Below are positions 57,718 through 64,000 of a stretch of DNA of 64,000 nucleotides, one piece after another. Source of the DNA: Mycobacterium triplex (GTDB taxonomy: Bacteria; Actinomycetota; Actinomycetes; Mycobacteriales; Mycobacteriaceae); NCBI RefSeq assembly GCF_000689255.1, contig NZ_HG964446.1, positions 3,070,854-3,134,853 on the forward strand, written 5' to 3'. The notes beneath the pieces were generated by a model. That model searched no databases. It was not told the DNA's origin and saw only the letters and a program-made list of their open reading frames with translations. Each line of letters opens with the position of its first letter. The first letter of the stretch is position 1. The position numbers and the translations under genes were made by a program.

Positions 57718-58887
57718 TCATCCAGCCAACGCGGCCGCCGGGGCGGCCACGGCGCTCGCCTCCAACAATTCCCCGCGGGCCGGCGTGCACACCGCGGTCC
57801 CCAACATCGCGTCGACGTTCAATTGAGGTTGGATTCCCGCGGTGCCGGCCAGGCCCGGTGTGCTGCTCGCGGCTACCGCGGGCGCACCCGTGGCCGGGGT
57901 GGAGGTGAGGGGAGTGGTGAGAGTGGTGATGATGACGTCGCCGTCTCCGATGACGTTCGCGGTGCCGGTCACGACGTCAACGGACACGGTGCTGCCCTCG
58001 CTGACAAAGACAGTGCTGCCTTGCGGGATGGTGAAGGGACCACTGGTCGCGGTGAGGAGCATGGCGGAGCTGGTGTTGGGGAGGGTTACGGAGGCGGTGC
58101 CGCTTTGCACAGTGACGATGACGGTGGAGCCGGAGACAGGGTGGATCGTCGCGGAGCCTTCAGCCCCGGTGCTGATGATGCTGGTGCCCTGGCCGAGGAT
58201 GGGGTCGCTACCTGCGGTCGGGACCAGCTGATCCGCGGCGGTCGAGCCGAGTTGCTGGGAACCGGCCTGCGAGCCGAGCTGCGTTAGCGATTGGGTGCGG
58301 GCGCTGGTGGCGTTGCCGGCAGCTTGGGCCACCGCGCGGGCCTGCTCATTCGGCCCATCCGGGTTCGTGGACTGCTGTGGCTCGCTGAACGGGGCGAGCG
58401 TGCTCGCCGACTCAGCGGACCCCGCGTAGCCGTACATGGCGGCCGCGTCTTGGGCCCACATCTCGGCGTAGTGCGCCTCGGCCGCCGCGATCGCCGGGCC
58501 GTTCTGCCCGAAGAAGTTGGTGGCAATCAACACCATCAGCAACGCCCGGTTCTGCGCGATCACCGGCGGCGGCACCGTCATTGAAAATGCGGCTTCATAG
58601 GCTGCCACCGCCGCGTAGGCCTGTGTCGCGGTTTGCTCGGCGGCTTTGGCGCCGAGGTGCAGCCACCCGACGTAGGGCATCACCGCCGCCGACATGCTCG
58701 TCGAAGACGGGCCCCACCACATCGCGTCGGTCAGCCACGAGATGACCGACGAGTAGCTACCGGCGGTCGACTCCAGCTCGGCGGCCACCGCGTCCCAGCT
58801 CGCCGCCGCCGCCAGCATCGGCGCCGCGCCCGGTCCCGTATACATCCGAATGGAATTGACTTCCGGCGGAAGCAAACCAAAATCCAT
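57718..58887 (-). CDS. PPE family protein with beta-rich C-terminal domain
   Basis: The 389-residue protein begins [12 protein letters not shown], the PPE signature, and the conserved helical domain (about 1-175) contains WGPSSTSM, the WxG turn. The C-terminal half has no SVP or PPW motif. Instead about residues 225-330 are a run of short Val/Ile/Thr strands ([46 protein letters not shown]) that look like a beta-solenoid or sandwich. No PE partner or ESX gene is adjacent. The start is the second ATG, placed 8 bases after GGGAAATGAG. Confidence 0.88.
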   Translation of the reverse strand: MDFGLLPPEVNSIRMYTGPGAAPMLAAAASWDAVAAELESTAGSYSSVISWLTDAMWWGPSSTSMSAAVMPYVGWLHLGAKAAEQTATQAYAAVAAYEAAFSMTVPPPVIAQNRALLMVLIATNFFGQNGPAIAAAEAHYAEMWAQDAAAMYGYAGSAESASTLAPFSEPQQSTNPDGPNEQARAVAQAAGNATSARTQSLTQLGSQAGSQQLGSTAADQLVPTAGSDPILGQGTSIISTGAEGSATIHPVSGSTVIVTVQSGTASVTLPNTSSAMLLTATSGPFTIPQGSTVFVSEGSTVSVDVVTGTANVIGDGDVIITTLTTPLTSTPATGAPAVAASSTPGLAGTAGIQPQLNVDAMLGTAVCTPARGELLEASAVAAPAAALAG

Positions 58888-59465
58888 GGTATTACTCATT
58901 TCCCAGTCAAACGCGCCGATTCCTCAGCAGGACAGGAGGATCTAACGCCGCACGCGTAAACGCCGAGCGACCGCACGCTTAAGGTCCACGGTGCATTTGT
59001 ATGAAAATGGTTCTGCTGCTGAGTTTTTCGACGGGCTCTGCGGCGAGTTCGGCTATGCGTGAATACGTGTGCGGGCCTGCGGTAAAGGATAGGGAAACGG
59101 CTGGAGCCGAACGAAATCATGAATCCAAAGCGGGAGAATAGATTTGAGCAACTTCGATTCGACGTAGAAGCTTCGACTTGACGCCAGGCAGCAACCGCGC
59201 CCGCGGTCACCGTCGACGGGCGGGTCGCACCGCAACTTCGGCGATGCGGCCGGTTGCTCCGACGTTGTCGTGAGCGCAGCGACCCAGCCCTTCTCCTTGA
59301 CGGACGGGCGTGACGATTTGCTCGGCGCCAGTCGCACACTCGTAGCCGGTGCCGGATACAAAGCCATGGAGATCGTTTGGAGGGTTGTAACTTTCGTCAT
59401 TTTTCATTCATTCACCCGACCGTCCGGTCCGTGTAGGGTGCCGGAATTATGAGTCAGGGCGTTTC
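58888..59465. other. Non-coding region between PPE and glycosyltransferase-like genes
   Basis: I see no gene with a ribosome site and recognisable content in these 578 bases. It should hold the two divergent promoters. Base composition is lower in GC toward the right end, continuing into the next gene. Confidence 0.5.
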
Positions 59466-60134
59466 GTGAAGCGCATCTTGTTGCCGCTGCAGTGCGCTAG
59501 TTCTGGCCCGAAGATCGTGGTCGGGATGCCGATGTACCGACACGTCTCGGTGGCGTGGTTTTACAACTGGATGTTGATGGATAAAAGCCCGTGCGTGGGG
59601 GTGGTGTCTACCGAGGGTGTGCCGCTGCCGAGCGCGATGGACGGCATCACGAACACGGCGGTGTCGGCGTTCGGTGAGTGGGATTGGCTGGTGGTGTTCG
59701 AGGACGACATCATCCCGCCCTTGGACGCGTTTCTGCGGGTCACCGGCTACGACGAGGATGTCGATATCGTCGGCTCAATGAATTTCATGCATGAGCCGCC
59801 GCACTATGTGAATGCCTACACCCTGGGCAATACGCGCGCGGAGCCGATGTACCGGAATGTGAAACCGGATGTATTGCGGGGATGGTTGGAAACGGATGAC
59901 CGCAGGTTGTTCGAGGTGGATGCGGTGGCGATGGGGTTCACCGCGATCCGGCGCAGGGTGATCCAGCGGTGGGATCCGGACGTGCCGATGTGGTGTCCGT
60001 CGGCGCAGGTGCCTGGTCAGGACATCTATTTCTGTCATGAGGCGACGCGGCAGGGATTCTCGGTTTGGTTGGATACGGGGATGCGGTGTGGGCATTTGAC
60101 GGAGATGACAGTCGGTCGCGGCGCGGGTTGTTGA
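59466..60134 (+). CDS. Glycosyltransferase-like protein of phage character
   Basis: The 222-residue protein shows a GT-A-like pattern: KIVVGMPMYRHVS at the start, then an acidic VVFEDDIIPPLDAFL (about 76-90) resembling a DxD metal site, and DIYFCHEATRQGFSVWLDTGMRCGHLTE, a frequent C-terminal segment in phage-encoded glycosyltransferases. Third-position GC is lower than in neighbours, suggesting transfer. The protein may lack a C-terminal part, since it ends soon after the HLTE motif. The GTG start is uncertain. Confidence 0.65.
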   Translation: MKRILLPLQCASSGPKIVVGMPMYRHVSVAWFYNWMLMDKSPCVGVVSTEGVPLPSAMDGITNTAVSAFGEWDWLVVFEDDIIPPLDAFLRVTGYDEDVDIVGSMNFMHEPPHYVNAYTLGNTRAEPMYRNVKPDVLRGWLETDDRRLFEVDAVAMGFTAIRRRVIQRWDPDVPMWCPSAQVPGQDIYFCHEATRQGFSVWLDTGMRCGHLTEMTVGRGAGC

Positions 60135-60382
60135 TTGTCCGCACCGTCGGTGAGCTCACCGGCAGTTCCCGCATCCGGCGAATCCGGGCGGGCTGAGGTT
60201 ATCTTCGGAACCAATTTCGCTGTCGACGGAATCTTGTCTCGGCTCAGACGTTGAACTTCAGGTGCCGTTCACCCCGCCAGTACTTCCGGAACGCGCCTAC
60301 ACCGACCAGGTGAAGGCGGGTTCGCTTGAGAGGCCACCGTGGCGGGTAGCCCGAAAGGCAGCGGCTCGACGAAGGTGCAGGG

Positions 60383-61111
60383 ATGCTATCTGAACATCCG
60401 CCCCCACCGCCGCCGCAATCGGCGCCGGGATGGTACCCAGACCCCGCGGGGGTCGGTCACGGGTTGCAGCGGTACTTCGACGGCAGCAATTGGACCAGCG
60501 AGTGGGCTTTCGCTGCGGAGCGGGCGGACTCCACCGACCGGCCGAAGTCGGGGCCGCCGCAGCTAGAGCGGCCGAAGAACGATCTCCGCGGAAATGCGAC
60601 CGCCCTGGCCTTGGCGGCACTCACCGCGCTTGTCCTCGTCATCGTCGTGGGCAGAAGCTGGGTTTTCGACAAGACAGCAGACAACCAATCCGCACCGAGC
60701 ACTGTGACCGCGACCGGACCGTCGGCACCGAATGCGCCACCTTCAGCGAGCGGCCCCAAAAAGCCCGACGGAGTGAGCTTCGCGTCTGTTCCGGGTCCGA
60801 ATGGTGAAGTAATCAACGCCCGATTTGCGATCCGAGACAACTACACCGAGACGATGATCAAAGACGGTGCACGGCACGACACCATCGACATTCTCAGGTA
60901 CGCAAGAGCGACCTATCCTGACGCCGCCGCGGTGAACGTTCAGGGCACGTTCCCGATGACCGACCCGTACGGCAACACCTCGACGCAAGTCGCGATCGAC
61001 CTCACGTATTCGCGAGAAACATTGAACAAGATCAACTTCGATGGTGTGAGCAAGAAAAGCATCTGGGAGATTCGCGATTCGGGATCCATTCTCCCGGCCT
61101 TCGAACCCTAG
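60383..61111 (+). CDS. DUF2510 single-pass membrane protein
   Basis: The 242-residue protein begins with a Pro-rich stretch and a DUF2510 motif (GWYPDPAGVGHGLQRYFDGSNWTSEW, about 16-41). One membrane helix follows (about 73-90, ALALAALTALVLVIVVG), then a Ser/Thr/Pro linker and an extracytoplasmic domain of about 110 residues with FAIRDNYTETMIKDGARHD. DUF2510 domains are common in actinobacterial membrane proteins of unknown function. Start ATG at 60383 follows GGTGCAGGG. Confidence 0.78.
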   Translation: MLSEHPPPPPPQSAPGWYPDPAGVGHGLQRYFDGSNWTSEWAFAAERADSTDRPKSGPPQLERPKNDLRGNATALALAALTALVLVIVVGRSWVFDKTADNQSAPSTVTATGPSAPNAPPSASGPKKPDGVSFASVPGPNGEVINARFAIRDNYTETMIKDGARHDTIDILRYARATYPDAAAVNVQGTFPMTDPYGNTSTQVAIDLTYSRETLNKINFDGVSKKSIWEIRDSGSILPAFEP

Positions 61112-61118
61112 CCGAGAA

Positions 61119-61496
61119 TTACCCGGTGCAGTGGAGCTCGACGATGCGGCCGTTGGGGACCATGGCCAGGGCGGCGTTCTGGGCTGCCGCCGGCGTCAAC
61201 CCCCAGTGGGCGCCCCATCGGCCGCCGCCGAGTGCTAAAGCGATGCAAGCGTTTCGGGCCCATGCCGCGACCGTACAGCCGGCGCCGTGTACCTGGCAGT
61301 TGCCCAGCGCTATGTGGGTTGCCTCCTCCATCGTGGTGCCGTTGTTCTCCCAGCCTGTCCAGCCGGTCACCGGGGAATAGGCGATGACGGTGTAGCGGTC
61401 CGGTGCTGCTGCCTGCGCAGTGGCGGGCATCGCGGCCGCGGCGGCAAAGAGGGCGACGCCCGAGGCGATCAGGGCAGGTATGCGGTAGCTGGTCAT
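61119..61496 (-). CDS. Secreted DUF4189 protein
   Basis: The 125-residue protein has a signal peptide (IASGVALFAAAAAMPATAQA) and a DUF4189 domain containing AIAYSPVTGWTGW-like sequence, EATHIALGNCQVHGAGCTVAAW and NACIALALGGG, with cysteines spaced for disulphides. Small secreted proteins of this family are widespread in mycobacteria; the role is unknown. I chose the ATG at 61496, preceded by GAGG, over a TTG two codons earlier. Confidence 0.82.
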   Translation of the reverse strand: MTSYRIPALIASGVALFAAAAAMPATAQAAAPDRYTVIAYSPVTGWTGWENNGTTMEEATHIALGNCQVHGAGCTVAAWARNACIALALGGGRWGAHWGLTPAAAQNAALAMVPNGRIVELHCTG

Positions 61497-61720
61497 GGCC
61501 AAACCTCGTGAGTTGTTTGCGTGGACGAACTCACCATGGGCTGAGTCACTTGCGAGATCCTCTAGAAATCCTTGGCGGCACCCACCCGAGAGATCGACGA
61601 GACGGGCGCGCGCGGCGTGCCGTGCGGCCGATCCTGCGGATAGAGTGGCGGAAAGTTGCAGGTGGTGCGGTTGGTGCGGGTTTCGCGGCGGCCGCCGATC
61701 GGGAAAGTCGGTGGTGCGCG

Positions 61721-62797
61721 GTGACCGGGTCCGGGGGCGCGACCGCGCGGGAAGTCATGCGGTCCGACGAGGATGCAGCCGCGGCTTTTCGGGAGTGGCA
61801 CGCGGCCGCCGAGCGAGCCGGTCAACGAGCGCTGCCCGGGCCCAACGGCGTGTACACGCTGTGGCACCGCGACGATGTGCTCGCCGGGCTCCGTGACGGC
61901 GAACTTTTCGCCAGCCGTCAGGGCGAAATGATGCCCGGCAACCCGCATTTCGGCCCGTACCACGCTCTCTTGGTCGAGCTGTTCAACCCGGGCAGCTCGC
62001 GGGAAATGTTGAAGTCCATCCGGGGGCTCATCCAAGAAGGCGTCGGCGCCGTAGCGAAACTGGATCGCTGCGATGGTGCACGTGTTGCCGACATTCTCTG
62101 TTTCACCGCATCCGGGCCGGTGTGCGGCCTGCCGCCCTACGTTCCGATCGATGCGGTCAACGCTGAGCTGGTCGGGATGATCCGCCGGGCCCCGCTTGGC
62201 GGACCGGACGTGATCAGCCGTCTCGCCGACGAACCGCTGACCAACGAAGAGGTCATGGGACTGATGGGGTCGGTGGTCCGCGGCTTCGTGTTTGCGTCGT
62301 ACCCCATCAAGGCCGGACTGGCGCTGTTGGCGCGCAGGCCGATGCTTCAGCAGGAGCTACGCGAAAATCCAGGCCTGCTAGGTGATTTCATCGAAGAGCT
62401 GCTGCGGTTGGATGGCGGGGCAAAGACCGCTTCACGGCGCACCACTCGCGATGTGACGGTCGGCGGGACTACGCTCCCGGCCGGGTCCCCGGTCGAGTTG
62501 TGCGTCGGCATGGTTCACCGCGACGAGGCCGACGCCATGTCGGGCCACCACATGAAACTGGATGGTCCGCATCGGCATTGGAGCTTCGGGGGAGGACCAC
62601 ATCGGTGTCCGGCGTCGCACCTGGCCCGGGAGCTGCTGTTCGCCTTCTTCGAGGTGTGGATTGCCGAGGTCCCGTTCTTCTGGTTCGACTGGAAAGGCGG
62701 CGATGTCCCCAAGGCGTGGCAACCCAAGCCCTTCGGCCCGTTGTCGGGCTCGGTGTTCGACGGGTGGGTTCCGACCTGCGTACCGCTGAGGTGGTGA
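61721..62797 (+). CDS. Divergent cytochrome P450
   Basis: The 358-residue protein has the heme-ligand loop FGGGPHRCPASHLARELL near residue 290 and a K-helix EELLRLDG giving E-x-x-R. The I-helix region, VRGFVFASYPIKAGLALL, lacks the AG-x-D/E-T-T proton-relay motif, and the C-helix HxxxR region is altered. It is about 40-60 residues shorter than usual P450s. Heme binding seems likely but normal oxygen activation is doubtful. GTG at 61721 is the most plausible start. Confidence 0.8.
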   Translation: MTGSGGATAREVMRSDEDAAAAFREWHAAAERAGQRALPGPNGVYTLWHRDDVLAGLRDGELFASRQGEMMPGNPHFGPYHALLVELFNPGSSREMLKSIRGLIQEGVGAVAKLDRCDGARVADILCFTASGPVCGLPPYVPIDAVNAELVGMIRRAPLGGPDVISRLADEPLTNEEVMGLMGSVVRGFVFASYPIKAGLALLARRPMLQQELRENPGLLGDFIEELLRLDGGAKTASRRTTRDVTVGGTTLPAGSPVELCVGMVHRDEADAMSGHHMKLDGPHRHWSFGGGPHRCPASHLARELLFAFFEVWIAEVPFFWFDWKGGDVPKAWQPKPFGPLSGSVFDGWVPTCVPLRW

Positions 62798-62822
62798 ATC
62801 ATGTTGGTGCGCAACGCAAACG

Positions 62823-63191
62823 CTACGGAATCAGGCCTTGATGGCTTGGGCAGTACACGGTCACCGATGCGGTGATGAACTTGACCGCCGTGCGAGTAAC
62901 GCGATCGGGAACCAGGCGCAACTGCGGACTGCCCGAATATGTCGTGTTCGTCTCTTCGTCGACGACGGACTGGAACGAGGCGCCGCGGTCGAGTTCGCCG
63001 CAGATTTCGTGGGCGCGGTAGACCAGCCCCGGCACATTGTCGATGACGGGGATCTGTAATTGGGCCAGCAACGCCACAAACTGGTCCTCCTGCGCGTCGG
63101 CCCTGGCGGCACCGGCGCACATCACGGCGGTGGCGAGCAGCGCCGAGGCGCCAACCAGAGCGCCTGCAAGCCCGGTGAGGTGGGTGCGCAC
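62823..63191 (-). CDS. Secreted DUF732 protein
   Basis: The 122-residue protein has a signal peptide (LVGASALLATAVMCAGAARA, cleavage near residue 32) and a DUF732 core (DQFVALLAQLQIPVIDNVPGLVYRAHEICGELDRGASFQSVVDE) with two cysteines. GTG start. It is a second member of the family in this window, the first being near 21 kb. Function unknown. Confidence 0.82.
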   Translation of the reverse strand: MRTHLTGLAGALVGASALLATAVMCAGAARADAQEDQFVALLAQLQIPVIDNVPGLVYRAHEICGELDRGASFQSVVDEETNTTYSGSPQLRLVPDRVTRTAVKFITASVTVYCPSHQGLIP

Positions 63192-63280
63192 GGCAAGATT
63201 CTCGCTTCGTCGGTGTCACCGGCTCGGCGCCTAATTTGATCGACACCAAGCGGTAACAATGGAGGCAACCAGCGCCTGCA

Positions 63281-63736
63281 ATGATGGAAATCGTAACTGG
63301 CCGGAATCGTGACTCACCACTCGACTTTCGCGCGAACCCGCAGACTAGGGGGCGCACGCGACGGGTACCTGCGTGGTGTGCGGCGATCATCGCTTTGCTT
63401 GGCAGCTCGAGCGTCGTCGCTGCCGCAGCGGTAGCCAGCGAGGGCGGCCCGATGCTCGCCGCGTTGATCGGCCCGACCCCGTTGGGCGACATCACACCCG
63501 ATCCGCCGCCGGACATCCCGGCGCCGACGGTCAAGCCGCTCGAGCCCCCTGTTGCGTCACCCCCACCCCGCGCGCAACGGCCGGTGACCCCGCCGCCGCA
63601 ACAGCAGGGGCCCGCACCGCAACCGCAGGGGCCCGGACCGCAACCGCAGGAACCCGCGCCACAACCGCCGCCCCCACCGGCGCCTTCGCCCCCGCCGCCG
63701 CGGCCACCGGGCGGCCATGTTCAGCTTTCGCCCTGA
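63281..63736 (+). CDS. Proline-rich exported protein
   Basis: The 151-residue protein has a basic N terminus, one hydrophobic segment (about 33-51, AWCAAIIALLGSSSVVAAAA) that acts as signal or anchor, and then a tail from about residue 70 that is mostly Pro, with PQ and QGP repeats. It is probably exported to the envelope. No domain is recognised and the ribosome site is weak. Confidence 0.55.
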   Translation: MMEIVTGRNRDSPLDFRANPQTRGRTRRVPAWCAAIIALLGSSSVVAAAAVASEGGPMLAALIGPTPLGDITPDPPPDIPAPTVKPLEPPVASPPPRAQRPVTPPPQQQGPAPQPQGPGPQPQEPAPQPPPPPAPSPPPPRPPGGHVQLSP

Positions 63737-63795
63737 GATTGACGACGAAGCAGGAAATCCTGCGCACAGCCCTGGGCAGGGGCACACTTGTGGGC

Positions 63796-64000
63796 ATGCC
63801 GCCAGAGCCACGTCGCATGCTGAACGGAATCTCGGACGTGCGCGCGTTCTTCCACACGAACAAGGTGCCGCTGTACTTCATCTCGCCGACCCCGTTCAAC
63901 CTGCTGGGCGTCGACCGCTGGATACGAAACTTCTTCTATCTGACCTACTTTGACTCTTTCGAGGGCACCCACTCGCGCGTGTTCGTGCCGCGGCGGCGCG
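63796..64000 (+). CDS. 5' end of a large gene leaving the window
   Basis: An ATG at 63796 opens a frame with no stop to the window edge (68 codons). The protein begins MPPEPRRMLNGISDVRAFF and continues through VPLYFISPTPFNLLGVDRW and FFYLTYFDSFEGTHSRVFVPRRR. The first 68 residues look like the N terminus of a conserved mycobacterial protein that I think is an ATP-grasp type (carboxylase-like) enzyme, but the diagnostic part lies outside. The coding bias fits a real gene. Confidence 0.6.
   Translation, partial: MPPEPRRMLNGISDVRAFFHTNKVPLYFISPTPFNLLGVDRWIRNFFYLTYFDSFEGTHSRVFVPRRR

Noticed and set aside
63560..63700. Proline-coding repeats as a CRISPR-like array
   Set aside because: The repeats are short degenerate CCG/CAA-rich codons within one reading frame, with no constant repeat-spacer spacing. 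No CRISPR array was seen anywhere in the window.

Overview
The window is high-GC actinobacterial chromosome. PPE, DUF732, DUF4189 and MctB-type proteins, a complete mce operon and duplicated acyl-CoA metabolism genes point to a slow-growing Mycobacterium. The intergenic palindromes and gene set look like a non-tuberculous species, perhaps close to the M. avium complex, but the species cannot be fixed from this sequence alone.

Positions 1-17.6 kb are a conserved housekeeping block in the order of M. tuberculosis Rv1694-Rv1719: tlyA (3' end), nadK, recN, steA, mctB, pyrG, a Nudix hydrolase, xerD, an O-methyltransferase, a parA-like gene, scpA, scpB, a 23S/16S pseudouridine synthase, cmk, der, then an SDR/cyclase/IclR operon. 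Most genes overlap by 1-8 bases. Several genes present in M. tuberculosis (cycA, PPE genes, 13E12 element) are absent. Palindromic intergenic repeats lie after recN, xerD and der.

Positions 17.7-20.7 kb hold a small integrated element in the 3' half of a tRNA-Pro(GGG) gene. It has 43-bp perfect att repeats, candidate integrase arm sites at both ends, a tyrosine integrase reduced to its catalytic domain, a 45-residue small ORF, one unrecognised helical protein and two tandem membrane-anchored coiled-coil proteins that resemble each other in architecture.

Positions 20.8-57.7 kb are a lipid uptake and degradation island that matches the Mce3/Mce3R regulon of M. tuberculosis in content. It has a full yrbE3AB-mce3ABCDEF operon, mce-associated proteins, a paired fadE-fadE unit, two further fadE genes, an echA, two AMP-forming acyl-CoA synthetases, two MaoC-type hydratases, three SDRs, a thiolase, a DUF35/SCP2-thiolase pair, a lipase, a nitronate monooxygenase-like flavoprotein, a luciferase-like monooxygenase and a frameshifted ribBA. 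Regulators are a tandem (two-domain) TetR protein of the Mce3R type and a large ATP-binding LuxR protein. Five divergent promoters in this island share an asymmetric AT-rich motif of about 25 bp, the best candidate for the operator of the tandem TetR repressor.

Positions 57.7-64 kb are an accessory stretch: a PPE protein with an unusual beta-rich tail, a glycosyltransferase-like gene of phage character, a DUF2510 membrane protein, DUF4189 and DUF732 secreted proteins, a divergent short P450, a proline-rich secreted protein, and the 5' end of a gene running off the window.
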